A stretch of 64,000 nt of DNA from Sphingomonas paucimobilis NBRC 13935 (GCF_000739895.2 NZ_BBJS01000012.1:62001-126000); one strand, 5' to 3'. Positions 36,217-45,978 are shown, counted from the stretch's first letter. Translations and numbers: made by a program. The notes: generated from the letters alone by a model not told the origin.

Positions 36217-37191
36217 GTGAACCTGCCGGTCGGCAATGACGCAGGCCAGGCCGCTTTTGCCGCCGCGCTGGGGGGTGCCAAGCTGCACCATGCCTGGCTG
36301 ATCGCCGGACCGGAAGGCGTGGGCAAGGCGAGCTTCGCGCGCGCGGCGGCGACGCGGCTGTTGGCCAGGGCGAGCGGGCAGGGGGGCTTGCCCCCCGGTC
36401 TGGCCGTGCCGGCCGATCATCCGACCGCCCGGTTGATCGAGGCGGGATCGCATCCCGATTTTCGCGTGCTCGCGCGTCTGCCCAAGGATGTGGAGAAGCC
36501 CGATCAGGATCTGGCGCGGTCGATCACCATCGCGCAGGTCCGTACGCTGCAACCCATGTTCGCTACCGCTCCCGCCATGGGGCCGGCGCGGGTCGTGCTG
36601 ATCGATGCGATCGATGATCTGGAGCGGGGTGGGGCGAACGCGCTGCTCAAGAATCTGGAAGAGCCGCCGGCGGGAACTGTGTTCCTGCTGGTCAGCCATG
36701 CGCCGGGGCGGTTGCTGCCGACCATTCGATCGCGGTGTCGGTTGCTACGCTTCGAGCGCTTGTCGGATACCGATGTCGCGCACGTGTTGCGCCAGCAACT
36801 GCCCGAGGCGGATGAGGGCGAGATCGCCGCACTGGTCGCGGTCGCCGAGGGCGCGCCGGGGCGGGCCTTGCGCTTTGCGGGGTTGGATATCGCCGGGTTG
36901 GATACAGCCATCGCGCGGATCGCCGAGAGCGGCGACCCCGGCAATGCCGAGCGGGTCAAGCTGGCCAAGGCGCTGGCGGGCAAGGCAGCGCAGGCGCGGT
37001 ATGAAGCGTTTCTGGACCGGGTGCCGGCATTCATCGCTGGTCAGGCGCGCGGGCGTTCGGGAACGAGGCTGAAGGTGGCGCTGGAGGCCTATGCGGCGGC
37101 GCAGGATTTGGCGGGCGCGGCGCGGGGGTTATCGCTCGACGCACAGGGTACGGTGTTCGAGATGGCGGGGATCATCGCGACGTTGCGGTGA
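36217..37191 (+). CDS. holB: DNA polymerase III delta' subunit
   Basis: The clamp-loader delta' subunit. The AAA+ fold shows HAWLIAGPEGVGKASFARA (residues 25-43, P-loop-like), the region around NALLKNLEEPPAGTVFLLVSH (sensor 1) and TIRSRCRLLRF. The zinc-module cysteines seen in E. coli delta' are absent, as in other alphaproteobacteria. GTG 36217 starts five bases after the carboxypeptidase stop. The dacC-(tmk)-holB order is common in alphaproteobacteria, but tmk is not here. Confidence 0.9.
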   Translation: MNLPVGNDAGQAAFAAALGGAKLHHAWLIAGPEGVGKASFARAAATRLLARASGQGGLPPGLAVPADHPTARLIEAGSHPDFRVLARLPKDVEKPDQDLARSITIAQVRTLQPMFATAPAMGPARVVLIDAIDDLERGGANALLKNLEEPPAGTVFLLVSHAPGRLLPTIRSRCRLLRFERLSDTDVAHVLRQQLPEADEGEIAALVAVAEGAPGRALRFAGLDIAGLDTAIARIAESGDPGNAERVKLAKALAGKAAQARYEAFLDRVPAFIAGQARGRSGTRLKVALEAYAAAQDLAGAARGLSLDAQGTVFEMAGIIATLR

Positions 37192-37202
37192 GGGTTTCCC
37201 TT

Positions 37203-37288
37203 GGCCTTCGACTTCGCTCAGCCTGAACGGGGTTTGGGGTGTAGGGCTTCTCCCTCCAGCCGTTCAGGCTGAGCGAAGTTGAAGCCCA
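37203..37288. repeat. Inverted intergenic repeat (CTTCGACTTCGCTCAG family), paired arms
   Basis: The left arm GCCTTCGACTTCGCTCAGCC (37204-37223, extending to 37230) is complementary to the right arm at 37260-37288. Arms of about 27 bases flank a 30-base loop between convergent holB and the SDR gene. Related copies occur near 48350 and 58551. It probably ends transcripts from both sides. Confidence 0.8.
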
Positions 37289-37301
37289 GGCCCCAACGCT
37301 T

Positions 37302-38009
37302 TCACCCCACCCGCTCGAAATGCCCCGGCGCAAAGCCTTCGATCGCGAGCGCGGTGATCCGTTCCGCCACCACTTCGGGGGCCTTGACGGACGCGGGATC
37401 TTCCCCGGGATAGGCCTTGGCCCGCATCTGGGTCCGGGTCGCGCCCGGATCGACGATAGCGGTGCGGATCGCGCTGATGTCCGCCGTTTCATCTCCATAG
37501 GCGCCGAGCAGCGTCTCGAACGCCGCCTTGGACGCGCCATAGGCCCCCCAATAGGCGCGCGGATTGCGGCCCACCGATGAGGTCACGCCGATGACCCGTG
37601 CCCCGGCCGAACGGCGCAGCATGGGGTCGAAGGCGGCGATCAACGCACCCTGGGCGCTGACGTTCAAGGTCAGGACGCGGGCGAATTCCTTGGGGTCGAT
37701 CGCCGGCACGGCGGCCAGCGATCCCAGCATCCCGGCATTCAGCACCATGATGTCCAGTGCCTGCCAGCGCTCGCCGATCGCGCCGGCCAACCGGCCGATC
37801 GACTCATTCTCCGTCAGGTCGAGCGGTGCGATGGTGGCGGCACCACCGGCGTTGAAGATGGTCTCCTCAACCTCTTCCAGCCCCTTCGGCGTCCGCGCGG
37901 TCAGGACGACATGCGCGCCTTCCGCCGCCAGAGCGATGGCAGTGGCAGCGCCGATCCCCCGGCTGGCGCCGGTCACGAGCGCCAGCTTGCCGGCAAGCGC
38001 GCCCGCCAT
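37302..38009 (-). CDS. SDR-family NAD(P)-dependent oxidoreductase
   Basis: A 235-residue classical short-chain dehydrogenase. The cofactor-binding motif is TGASRGIG (residues 14-21), the NAG motif is LNAGMLGS, the catalytic Ser is in VTSSVGRN and the catalytic pair is Y-G-A-S-K. The substrate is unknown. The start codon overlaps the purF stop (TGATG), so it is translated with purF; this pairing says nothing clear about substrate. Confidence 0.9.
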   Translation of the reverse strand: MAGALAGKLALVTGASRGIGAATAIALAAEGAHVVLTARTPKGLEEVEETIFNAGGAATIAPLDLTENESIGRLAGAIGERWQALDIMVLNAGMLGSLAAVPAIDPKEFARVLTLNVSAQGALIAAFDPMLRRSAGARVIGVTSSVGRNPRAYWGAYGASKAAFETLLGAYGDETADISAIRTAIVDPGATRTQMRAKAYPGEDPASVKAPEVVAERITALAIEGFAPGHFERVG

Positions 38010-39460
38010 CAGGCGACGCGCTCCGCCAGCATCTGGAACTGGTCGACCGTGGCGGTTTCGTCATGGTCGGTCAGCGTGGTCGGATAATCGCCAGTGAAGC
38101 ACGCATCGCAATAGCTCGGCTTTTCCCCGCGCGCGGCGTTCAGCGCCTTGTACAGGCCCTCGATCGACACGAAGGACAGGCTGTCGGCATGGATGAAGTC
38201 GGTCATGCCACCCAGGTCGAGCTTGGCGGCGAGCAGCTTGGCGCGCTCGGGCGTGTCGACACCGTAGAAGCAGCTATGCCGGGTCGGCGGGCTGGCGATG
38301 CGCATATGCACCTCTGCCGCGCCGGCCTCGCGCATCATCTGCACGATCTTGAGGCTGGTGGTGCCACGCACGATCGAATCGTCGATCAGCACGACCTTCT
38401 TGCCCTGGATCAGCGCGCGGTTGGCATTGTGCTTCAGCTTGACGCCAAGATGGCGGACCTTGTCACCCGGCTGGATGAAGGTGCGGCCGACATAGTGCGA
38501 GCGGATGATGCCCAGCTCGAACGGAATGCCCGATTGCTGGGCATAGCCGATCGCGGCGGGGACGCCCGAATCGGGAACGGGAATGACCAGATCGGCGTCG
38601 ACCGGCGCTTCGATCGCCAGCTGCGCACCGATTTCCTTGCGCACCGAATAGACCGACTGGTCGCCCGCGATCGAATCGGGTCGGCTGAAATAGACCCATT
38701 CGAAGATGCAGGGACGGGGGCTCACCGCCTGGAAAGGGTGGATCGAGCGGATTTCGGTGCCCTGAACGATGACCAGTTCGCCCGGCTCGACCGCGCGCTC
38801 GAAGGTCGCACCGCACACGTCGAGCGCCACCGTCTCCGAGGCGAAGATCACCGCGCCGTCCAGGCGACCCATGACCAGCGGGCGGATGCCCAGCGGATCG
38901 CGGCAGGCGATCATGCCCTCGGGCGTCATCACGATCAGCGAATAGGCGCCTTCGACCTGCTTGAGGGCGTCGATGAAGCGGTCGAGCAGCGTGCGGTAGT
39001 TGGACGTCGCGACGAGGTGGATAATCGTCTCGGTATCGCTGGTCGACTGGAAGATCGAACCGCGACGCACGAGCTCGCGACGCAGCTTCATCGCGTTGGA
39101 AATATTGCCGTTGTGCGCGACGGCGAAACCGCCGGTCGAAAGGTCGGCGTAAAGCGGCTGAACGTTGCGCAGCGCAGTTTCGCCGGTGGTCGAGTAGCGG
39201 ACATGGCCGCAGGCGACATCGCCCGGCAGGCCACGGATCACGTCGTCACGGTCGAAATTGCCCGCGACATGACCCATGGCGCGGTGGGTATGGAACAGCG
39301 TACCGTCGAAGCTGGTGATGCCGGCGGCTTCCTGCCCGCGATGCTGGAGCGCGTGGAGACCCAGCGCGGTCAGCGCGGCCGCGCCGGTCGCGCCGGACAC
39401 ACCGAAAATGCCGCATTCCTCGCGGAGTTTGTCGTCGTCGAAGGGGTTGGTGGTCAGCAT
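38009..39460 (-). CDS. purF: Amidophosphoribosyltransferase
   Basis: Commits PRPP to purine synthesis by forming phosphoribosylamine from glutamine. The N-terminal nucleophile amidotransferase domain begins CGIFGVSG, with Cys16 after a short propeptide MLTTNPFDDDKLREE. The C-terminal phosphoribosyltransferase domain has the PRPP loop VVLIDDSIVRGTTS. The frame remains open to 39508, but homologous proteins begin near MLTTNPFDD, so ATG 39460 is used. The transcript continues into an SDR gene. Confidence 0.95.
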   Translation of the reverse strand: MLTTNPFDDDKLREECGIFGVSGATGAAALTALGLHALQHRGQEAAGITSFDGTLFHTHRAMGHVAGNFDRDDVIRGLPGDVACGHVRYSTTGETALRNVQPLYADLSTGGFAVAHNGNISNAMKLRRELVRRGSIFQSTSDTETIIHLVATSNYRTLLDRFIDALKQVEGAYSLIVMTPEGMIACRDPLGIRPLVMGRLDGAVIFASETVALDVCGATFERAVEPGELVIVQGTEIRSIHPFQAVSPRPCIFEWVYFSRPDSIAGDQSVYSVRKEIGAQLAIEAPVDADLVIPVPDSGVPAAIGYAQQSGIPFELGIIRSHYVGRTFIQPGDKVRHLGVKLKHNANRALIQGKKVVLIDDSIVRGTTSLKIVQMMREAGAAEVHMRIASPPTRHSCFYGVDTPERAKLLAAKLDLGGMTDFIHADSLSFVSIEGLYKALNAARGEKPSYCDACFTGDYPTTLTDHDETATVDQFQMLAERVA

Positions 39461-39604
39461 GGGAGAGGCGCTCGCAACGTTCGCAACTAAGGGGCAGACG
39501 GGGCGCATATAGGAATGTGATCCGCGTTTGTCGCCTGTTTGTCATCATGTCCGGGATCATTTTCGCGAAGGCCGCGTTTCGGATCCGAAAGCAGGAGATG
39601 CCAT

Positions 39605-39856
39605 ATGGCGCGCGATCACGGGGCCCAGATCAAGGATGACGGGCTGTATGAGGAACTGCGCGAGCAGGGCCAGTCCAAGGAGAAGGCGGCCCGCATCGCC
39701 AATGCCAAGGCGAAAGGCAGCCTAGATCACCGCTCGACGCATCTGGAGGATCGGACGAAGGGCGATCTTCTGAGCGAAGCGCGCAAGATCGGTATCGAGG
39801 GCCGGTCGAAGATGAATAAGGACGAGCTGATCAAGGCGATTCGGAACCACGGTTAG
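39605..39856 (+). CDS. Small Rho N-terminal-like (Rho_N/SAP-type) protein
   Basis: An 83-residue, highly charged cytoplasmic protein. The N-terminal half (EELREQGQSKEKAARIANAK) is helical and basic; the C-terminal half (KGDLLSEARKIGIEG and MNKDELIKAIR) matches the helix-turn-helix-like LEM/SAP fold of the Rho N-terminal domain, which binds nucleic acid. The ATG at 39605 is preceded by an AGGAG site. Homologues are widespread in sphingomonads as small proteins of unknown role; a nucleic-acid-binding or stress function is inference. Confidence 0.75.
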   Translation: MARDHGAQIKDDGLYEELREQGQSKEKAARIANAKAKGSLDHRSTHLEDRTKGDLLSEARKIGIEGRSKMNKDELIKAIRNHG

Positions 39857-39898
39857 CCGAGACTTGGAAGGCGCGGCGGTTGCGATTAGACCGCCGCC

Positions 39899-40261
39899 AT
39901 GGCCGACCAACGCGACACCGGGCTGACGCTCGACCCCAAATTCGATGACCAGGGTTTGCTGACGGCGATCGTCACGGATCGCACCACTCGTGAAATCCTC
40001 ATGGTCGCGCATATGAATGCCGAAGCGCTGACGGCGACGCGCAGCACGGGGCAGGCGCATTTCTGGTCACGCAGCCGACAGCGTTTGTGGAAGAAGGGCG
40101 AAAGCTCCAACAATGTCCTGAACGTCGCCGAGATTCGGATCGATTGCGATCAGGATGCGGTGTGGCTGATCTGCGATCCGGCGGGCCCTGCCTGTCACAC
40201 GGGCGCACGAACCTGCTTCTTCCGGCGGATCGAGGGCGACGGGCTGGTGCCGGTGGCGTGA
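39899..40261 (+). CDS. hisI: Phosphoribosyl-AMP cyclohydrolase
   Basis: Opens the purine ring of PR-AMP in histidine synthesis. At 120 residues it is the single-domain form, without the HisE pyrophosphohydrolase fused in enterobacteria. Family motifs are [23 protein letters not shown], the metal-binding D-C-D-Q-D and [11 protein letters not shown]. It is isolated from other his genes. Its stop overlaps the GTG of the downstream lipoprotein gene. Confidence 0.95.
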   Translation: MADQRDTGLTLDPKFDDQGLLTAIVTDRTTREILMVAHMNAEALTATRSTGQAHFWSRSRQRLWKKGESSNNVLNVAEIRIDCDQDAVWLICDPAGPACHTGARTCFFRRIEGDGLVPVA

Positions 40262-40767
40262 GTGCATGCCGGCTTATCCTCATAGGGGCCTTGTCGCTGA
40301 CCGCTTGCCAGCCTTCGGGTGATTCGATCGACAATGCCGCGGGCGAGCGGCTGGAAGCGGCCAGCATCGCGACCGGGCTGGTCGCCGATCCCGCGAGCAT
40401 CCCGCTCGACGGCATCTGGGCACGCGATTCGGATCGCATGTGCATTTTGCCGGCGTCGGGTGGCGGCAGCGATGGGCTCCGGCGCGTCGGCGTGGTGCTC
40501 GATTATGGCGAGGGGCAGGGGTGCACCGCGCGTGGAACGCTGGCACGATCGGGACGAACGCTGGAGATCACCCTGGGGACCTGTCGCTTCTCGGCGCGAC
40601 TGGATGGCGACAGCATCCAATTTCCCGCTGGTTTGCCAGCGGCTTGCAGCACCGTATGCACCGGGCGAGCCAGCCTGTCGGCGCTGATCGTTGAGCGGGT
40701 CAGTGCATCGGTGGCCGAGGCGCGAACCCTGCGCAGTCCGAACGGCGCAGCGCTTTGCACCGATTGA
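40258..40767 (+). CDS. Predicted small lipoprotein
   Basis: A 169-residue product beginning [18 protein letters not shown], a lipoprotein signal with lipobox LTAC. The start is GTG at 40258, overlapping the hisI stop (GTGA). The mature part has five further cysteines and segments like [17 protein letters not shown]. No family is recognised. Export to a membrane and coupling to hisI are the only firm statements. Confidence 0.7.
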   Translation: MSACRLILIGALSLTACQPSGDSIDNAAGERLEAASIATGLVADPASIPLDGIWARDSDRMCILPASGGGSDGLRRVGVVLDYGEGQGCTARGTLARSGRTLEITLGTCRFSARLDGDSIQFPAGLPAACSTVCTGRASLSALIVERVSASVAEARTLRSPNGAALCTD

Positions 40768-40779
40768 CGTTGACGTAAA
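40764..40779. promoter_or_regulatory. Candidate MerR-family operator
   Basis: TTGACGTTGACGTAAA is a near-perfect inverted repeat (TTNACGT-TG-ACGTNAA) 20 bases before the merR start, overlapping the stop codon of the preceding lipoprotein gene. ACGT-centred repeats of this type are known for MerR regulators of the LiuR group; autoregulation is inferred. Confidence 0.5.
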
Positions 40780-40799
40780 GGGTATTTAGCGTCGCGACC

Positions 40800-41210
40800 A
40801 TGACCAAGGTCGCCGCCTATGCTACTGTTCCCCTGAAGGGTGAACGGGATGATTACACGATCACCGAACTGTGCGGCGAATTCGGCGTCACGGCGCGCGC
40901 GCTGCGCTTCTACGAAGACGAGGGCCTGATCCAGCCGGAGCGGCGGGGCACACAGCGCATCTATTCGCAGCGCGACCGTGCCCGGCTTGCCTGGATTCTG
41001 CGGGGCAAGCGGGTGGGGTTCAGCCTGGCCGAGATTCGCGAGATGATCGACCTCTACGATCTGGACGATGGCCGGCGCCAGCAGCGCGAGGTGACCGTCG
41101 CACGCTGCACCGCCAAGATCGATGCCCTGCAGGCGCAGAAGCGCGATATCGATGCCGCCATCGCTGAGCTGACCGAGTTCGTCGATCTGCTGAACGCCAA
41201 CCGCGACTGA
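40800..41210 (+). CDS. MerR-family transcriptional regulator
   Basis: A 136-residue regulator. The winged HTH is YTITELCGEFGVTARALRFYEDEGL and the wing is RRGTQRIYS. A coiled-coil dimerisation helix (KIDALQAQKRDIDAAIAEL) follows. It lacks the metal-binding cysteines of MerR/CueR types. The sequence resembles the LiuR/PsrA-like group controlling branched-chain amino-acid or acyl-CoA breakdown, but no such genes lie next to it, so targets are unknown. Confidence 0.88.
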   Translation: MTKVAAYATVPLKGERDDYTITELCGEFGVTARALRFYEDEGLIQPERRGTQRIYSQRDRARLAWILRGKRVGFSLAEIREMIDLYDLDDGRRQQREVTVARCTAKIDALQAQKRDIDAAIAELTEFVDLLNANRD

Positions 41211-41215
41211 CCGGC

Positions 41216-42496
41216 TCAGGGCTGGGGCTTGGCCTCGACGGGAGCGGCGCTGGCGCGGCGGATGCCGGCCAGGTCGCCGAAGGCGGGCGTCGGCGCGGCA
41301 TTGGGCTGCGTGGTCATGCTCGGCGTGATGGGCAGCACGGTCAGCGTCTGACGCTTCATGCAGCGCGTGCCCTTCATCGCCGGATAGAGCGTGCAATTCC
41401 ACAAGGTGCGCTCGATGCCCGTCTCGGGGTCGCGCAGATAGCTGAACGCCATCGTTTCCATCTGGACCGGGGTCAGCGGCACCGCCTCGGGCGTCGCGGC
41501 GGTGTCGCGCCACGCCATGACGGTGCAGTGGGCGCGGGTGCCGCACAGGCCGAGCGCATAGGCCGCGAACCCCTCGGGGGCCAGGCCGCCGGGCAGGGTG
41601 ATGAGAAAGGTGTCGGTGTCGTTTGGCAGCGGCGTGGCGGTGCCGGTGACGGCGGCCCCTTCGGCCAGAGCGGCACCCGCCTCGGCGGTTCCTTCCACCC
41701 CGGCCCGATGGGCGGGGGAGAAGGGGGCGAGCGATGCGATGACGGGCTCGCCGGGCACGATATGCCGGTTGAAAGCGGGTGGCGTTCCCCACCAGCCCGA
41801 CCAGCGGAAGAACAAGTGGCTTCCGACCGCCGCGACCTTGTCCAGGCTCGCCTGCCAATAGGGGACGACCCAATCGGTATGGTAATGGGTCGCATGGCCG
41901 ACGGGGCGGAAGACTTTGCCGTTCAGCGCCATCGCCGCGATCTCGCGGGCCCGGCTCCAGGCGGCTTCGGGCGGCTGCCATTTGGTCAGTGCGCCATCGC
42001 ACGAGAAGGTGAACTGGCAACCGGTCGTGCGTTCCTGCCCCTCGAACACGACGCCGCAGACCGTCTTGGGAAAGGCAGGATGACGGAGGCGATTGAGCAC
42101 GACCTGCGCGACGGCCTGCTCGCCCTTGGCATCGTCGCCCGCCTCATAGAGCACGCCCGCCGCCAGACAGTCTAGCGCGCGCGCCTTGTCCTCCGCCGAT
42201 CCCCGAAAGACGAAGGGGCGGGCCGCCGGGTTGGGATCGGTGGAGAAGGGAATGCCCGCATTATAGGCGCGCGCTTCGTCCGGGCTCATGTCGACAAAGG
42301 CGACCGGCTCGACCGGCGGGATTTCGGCCGGTGGCACGACGCGCGGCGTTCGCGTCGGCCGTTGGTCCGACCCGTGCCGGGCATGGGGAATGGCGGGCGC
42401 ATTCGCCACGAGCAAAGCCGGCACGACGCTCGCCGTGCCGGCTATGGCGATCAGCGCCGCGCGGATGCCGCCGCGCGGCCGAGATGGATCGCTCAC
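41216..42496 (-). CDS. SleB/CwlJ-type cell wall hydrolase
   Basis: A 426-residue exported protein. A hydrophobic N-terminal segment ([21 protein letters not shown]) acts as signal or anchor. The Hydrolase_2 domain (about residues 105-235) contains [27 protein letters not shown], with the probable catalytic Glu, then H-P[10 protein letters not shown], C-Q-F-T-F-S-C-D and [13 protein letters not shown]. The family includes spore-cortex amidases/transglycosylases; in non-sporulating sphingomonads it serves wall turnover. The long Ala/Pro-rich C-terminal part is unassigned. The start overlaps the cysK stop. Confidence 0.85.
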   Translation of the reverse strand: MSDPSRPRGGIRAALIAIAGTASVVPALLVANAPAIPHARHGSDQRPTRTPRVVPPAEIPPVEPVAFVDMSPDEARAYNAGIPFSTDPNPAARPFVFRGSAEDKARALDCLAAGVLYEAGDDAKGEQAVAQVVLNRLRHPAFPKTVCGVVFEGQERTTGCQFTFSCDGALTKWQPPEAAWSRAREIAAMALNGKVFRPVGHATHYHTDWVVPYWQASLDKVAAVGSHLFFRWSGWWGTPPAFNRHIVPGEPVIASLAPFSPAHRAGVEGTAEAGAALAEGAAVTGTATPLPNDTDTFLITLPGGLAPEGFAAYALGLCGTRAHCTVMAWRDTAATPEAVPLTPVQMETMAFSYLRDPETGIERTLWNCTLYPAMKGTRCMKRQTLTVLPITPSMTTQPNAAPTPAFGDLAGIRRASAAPVEAKPQP

Positions 42497-43413
42497 TGTT
42501 CGGGCAGGAAGTCCGGCACCGACAGATAGCGCTCGCCCGTGTCATAGTTGAAGCCGAGCACGCGCGTGCCATCGGGCAGGTCGGGCAGCTTCTGGAGGAT
42601 CGCAGCCAGCGTCGCGCCGGACGAGATACCCACGAGAATGCCCTCTTCGGTCGCCGAGCGGCGCGCCATGTCCTTGGCGACATTGGCATCGACCTCGATC
42701 ACGCCGTCGATCGCCTGGGTATGAAGATTGGCAGGGACGAAGCCGGCGCCGATGCCCTGGATCGGGTGCGGACCCGGCTGGCCCCCCTGAATGACCGGCG
42801 AAGCGGCGGGCTCGACCGCATAGACCTTGAGCTCGGGCCATTCCTTCTTCAGCGTCTCGGCAACGCCAGTGATGTGGCCACCGGTGCCGACGCCGGTGAT
42901 GATCACGTCGATCGGCGAATCGCGGAAGTCGTTCAGGATTTCCTGTGCGGTCGTGCGCACATGCACGTCGATATTCGCGGGGTTCTCGAACTGCTGGGGC
43001 ATCCAGGCACCGGGCGTGTCGCGCACGATTTCCAGTGCACGCTCGATCGCGCCCTTCATGCCCTTCTCACGCGGAGTCAGGTCGAAGGTCGCGCCATAAG
43101 CCAGCATCAGGCGGCGGCGTTCCAGCGACATCGATTCGGGCATGACCAGGATCAGCTTGTAACCCTTGACCGCCGCGACCATCGCGAGACCGACGCCGGT
43201 ATTGCCGCTGGTCGGCTCGACGATGGTGCCGCCGGGCTTCAGATCGCCCTTGGCCTCGGCCGCCTCGATCATGGCGAGCGCGATACGGTCCTTGATCGAC
43301 CCGCCGGGGTTGGATCGCTCCGATTTGATCCAGACCTCCGATCCGGGGAACAGCCGCTGGAGCTTGATGTGCGGCGTGTTGCCGATCGTTTCCAGGATGG
43401 TGTTGGCCTTCAT
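42493..43413 (-). CDS. cysK: Cysteine synthase A (O-acetylserine sulfhydrylase)
   Basis: Makes L-cysteine from O-acetylserine and sulfide with pyridoxal phosphate. Lys41 in [10 protein letters not shown] carries the cofactor; TSGNTG (68-73) binds the substrate carboxylate, [10 protein letters not shown] the cofactor phosphate, and SSGAT is near the C-terminus. Its length of 306 residues is normal. It is sandwiched between an MFS transporter and a wall hydrolase with ATGA overlaps at both ends. No CysE gene is in view. Confidence 0.95.
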   Translation of the reverse strand: MKANTILETIGNTPHIKLQRLFPGSEVWIKSERSNPGGSIKDRIALAMIEAAEAKGDLKPGGTIVEPTSGNTGVGLAMVAAVKGYKLILVMPESMSLERRRLMLAYGATFDLTPREKGMKGAIERALEIVRDTPGAWMPQQFENPANIDVHVRTTAQEILNDFRDSPIDVIITGVGTGGHITGVAETLKKEWPELKVYAVEPAASPVIQGGQPGPHPIQGIGAGFVPANLHTQAIDGVIEVDANVAKDMARRSATEEGILVGISSGATLAAILQKLPDLPDGTRVLGFNYDTGERYLSVPDFLPEQ

Positions 43414-44762
43414 GGCTTCGCTTCTCCGTGCTGAGGTTCGGTTTCGAGGATCTCGGGAGGGTCAAAGGTTCGCGCGCGCCGGAGTTCCGGGAACAGCCGC
43501 GACCAGAGCAGGGTGACGCCGATCGCGCCCAGGCCGCCGAACACCACCGCGCCGACCGGACCCAGAATCGAGGCCATCACCCCGCTTTCGAACTCGCCCA
43601 GTTCGTTGGAGGCGGAGATGGTGAGTTGCGACACCGCACTCACCCGGCCGCGCATGACGTCGGGCGTGTGAAGCTGAATGAGGGACTGGCGGACATAGAC
43701 CGAGACCATGTCCGCCCCGCCAGCGCAGATCAGCGCGACGAGGCTGAGCAGGAAGGCGGGGTGGACGAAGATGCTGGATCCGCCCAGTCCGACCGTTCCG
43801 CTCGTCAGCCCCAGCGCGCCGGTAATATGGCTGGCGACGCCGAAGGTCAGGATCGACAGGCCGAAGACGACCACCGCCGCCAGCATCTTGACCCCGACAT
43901 TGGACTTCATCGGCCGGAACGAGAACCAGATGGCGGTGGTGGCCGCACCGATCCCCATGCCCGCCGCCAGCACGCCCAGCCCCTGCGACCCGACATGCAG
44001 GATATCACGCGCATAGACCGGCAGCAGCGAGGTCGCCCCGGCCAGCAGCACCGCGAACAGATCGAGCGTGATCGCCGCCTGCACCAGCCGGTTGCGGCGG
44101 ACATAGCTAAACCCCTCGACGATGCGGGTCAGCGGACGGCGATCGCTTTGCGCGGGGGGCTGTGGCACCGGGCCTATCAGGGAGATGCAGAGCAAGGCGA
44201 TCGTGAACAGCGCGGTGGCGACGCCGTAAGCGAATTCGGGATGGACGGCATAGAGGAGGCCGCCGACGCTCGGCCCTGCGATCGTGCCCACCTGCCACGC
44301 GATCGAGCTGACCGCGATGGCGGTCGGCAGGCTTTCGCGCGGCACCAGATTGGGCGCCAGCGCCGAATAGGCGGGGCCCGAGAAAGCGCGCGCGATGCCG
44401 AACGCGACGGCGGCGGTGAAGAGCGCGCCCAGCGTCAGATGCCCCGACCAGGTCAGCAGCCATAGCGTGGCGGCGGTCAGGACGAGCAATGCGGTCGTCC
44501 CCCGCACGATCCACCGCCGGTCGACGCTGTCGGCGACCAGGCCGGTGATCGGGGTCAGCAGGAACAACGGCACGAACTGCGCAAAGCCGATCATGCCCAG
44601 CATGAAGGCCGCCTGCCGCACATCCATGGTTTCGCGCGCCAGATTATAGACCTGCCACCCGATGACGATCGACATGGCCGAGACCGCGATCGTGCCGCTG
44701 AAACGGGACAGCCAGTAGCTACGGAAATTGGCGATGCGAAAAGGGTGAAGGGGTCTATCCAT
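43410..44762 (-). CDS. MFS transporter (EntS-like)
   Basis: A 450-residue permease with about 12 helices. The N-terminus [20 protein letters not shown] and the loop [15 protein letters not shown] (motif A) are typical of the EntS/MFS_3 exporter branch. Start 44762 is preferred since the frame upstream lacks hydrophobic or family sequence. It overlaps cysK by ATGA. Given co-transcription with cysK it might export a cysteine-related metabolite, but that is only a guess. Confidence 0.82.
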   Translation of the reverse strand: MDRPLHPFRIANFRSYWLSRFSGTIAVSAMSIVIGWQVYNLARETMDVRQAAFMLGMIGFAQFVPLFLLTPITGLVADSVDRRWIVRGTTALLVLTAATLWLLTWSGHLTLGALFTAAVAFGIARAFSGPAYSALAPNLVPRESLPTAIAVSSIAWQVGTIAGPSVGGLLYAVHPEFAYGVATALFTIALLCISLIGPVPQPPAQSDRRPLTRIVEGFSYVRRNRLVQAAITLDLFAVLLAGATSLLPVYARDILHVGSQGLGVLAAGMGIGAATTAIWFSFRPMKSNVGVKMLAAVVVFGLSILTFGVASHITGALGLTSGTVGLGGSSIFVHPAFLLSLVALICAGGADMVSVYVRQSLIQLHTPDVMRGRVSAVSQLTISASNELGEFESGVMASILGPVGAVVFGGLGAIGVTLLWSRLFPELRRARTFDPPEILETEPQHGEAKP

Positions 44763-44921
44763 GGTCGGCGTGCGTTGTAGGCTTCGGTTCGCCGCCAAGG
44801 CAACCGAGGCAAAGCTATTCCCCCCTAAAATCCCGCTGTCCCGCTGGGAATTAAGAGGGGGAATTGAGTTTCCTGACAAAGCGCGCCAATAGGCGTCGAT
44901 CCTTCCCTAACGGAAACAAAG

Positions 44922-45977
44922 GTGTTCCCGACTGTGGCAAAAGCTCCAAGCCGTACCAGCGAGCCCCCCATTCCCAATCGGGAGCGTCCCGCCGAACCGC
45001 AACCGTTCCAGGCTACCAAGGAACAGTTGCTGGATTTCTACAAGCAGATGCTCCTGATCCGCCGCTTCGAAGAAAAGGCGGGCCAGCTTTACGGCCTCGG
45101 CCTGATCGGCGGTTTCTGCCACCTCTATATCGGCCAGGAAGCCGTGGCGGTGGGTCTGCAGTCGGCGCTCGACGGCGACAAGGATTCGGTGATCACCGGT
45201 TACCGCGACCATGGCCATATGCTGGCCTATGGCATCGATCCCAAGGTCATCATGGCCGAGCTCACGGGGCGTGCCGCCGGCATTTCCAAGGGCAAGGGCG
45301 GGTCGATGCACATGTTCTCGACCGAGCATAAATTCTATGGCGGCCATGGCATCGTGGGCGCGCAGGTGTCGCTGGGCACCGGCCTGGCGTTCGGACACAA
45401 GTACAGCAATGACGGCGGCGTCTGTCTCGCCTATTTCGGCGACGGTGCTGCCAATCAGGGCCAGGTGTACGAGAGCTTCAACATGGCCGAGCTGTGGAAG
45501 CTCCCGATCATCTTCGTGATCGAGAACAACCAGTATGCCATGGGCACCAGTGTCAACCGCGCCTCGTCCGAGGATCAGCTGTATCGCCGTGGCGAGAGCT
45601 TCCGCATTCCCGGCATCCAGGTCGACGGCATGGACGTGCTGGCCTGTCGCGGTGCGGCCGAAGAGGCGCTGGCCTGGGTCCGTGCGGGCAAGGGTCCGGT
45701 CATCCTCGAGATGAAGACCTATCGCTATCGCGGTCACTCCATGTCGGACCCAGCCAAGTATCGCAGCCGCGAGGAAGTGCAGGGCGTGCGCGACAAGTCG
45801 GACCCGATCGACCACGTCAAGAAGCTGCTCGAAGCGCAGGGCGTGACGGAGGCCGATCTGAAGGTCCTGGAGCAGGAGATTCGCAAGCAGGTCAACGAAG
45901 CGGCCGACTTCGCCGAACAGACCCCCGAGCCCGATGTGGCTGAACTCTACACTGAAGTGCTGGTGGAGCGTTACTAA
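44922..45977 (+). CDS. pdhA: Pyruvate dehydrogenase E1 component, alpha subunit
   Basis: With the beta subunit decarboxylates pyruvate and transfers the acetyl group to lipoyl-E2. The family pattern starts [31 protein letters not shown], the thiamine pyrophosphate motif is [17 protein letters not shown]...ENN, and the phosphorylation-loop region is YRGHSMSDP. The frame opens at GTG 44922, but GTG 44934 ([11 protein letters not shown]) is an equally plausible start. The start of pdhB follows directly. Confidence 0.94.
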   Translation: MFPTVAKAPSRTSEPPIPNRERPAEPQPFQATKEQLLDFYKQMLLIRRFEEKAGQLYGLGLIGGFCHLYIGQEAVAVGLQSALDGDKDSVITGYRDHGHMLAYGIDPKVIMAELTGRAAGISKGKGGSMHMFSTEHKFYGGHGIVGAQVSLGTGLAFGHKYSNDGGVCLAYFGDGAANQGQVYESFNMAELWKLPIIFVIENNQYAMGTSVNRASSEDQLYRRGESFRIPGIQVDGMDVLACRGAAEEALAWVRAGKGPVILEMKTYRYRGHSMSDPAKYRSREEVQGVRDKSDPIDHVKKLLEAQGVTEADLKVLEQEIRKQVNEAADFAEQTPEPDVAELYTEVLVERY

Positions 45978-45978
45978 G

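Noticed and set aside
40503-42020. Long minus-strand frame across hisI-lipoprotein-merR and the wall hydrolase
   Set aside because: It overlaps recognisable genes in another phase and gives an Arg/Pro/Gly-rich translation.
43380-44922. Riboswitch or T-box before cysK or pdhA
   Set aside because: cysK overlaps the upstream MFS gene, leaving no leader; the gap before pdhA (44763-44921) shows no aptamer-like fold that I can recognise.
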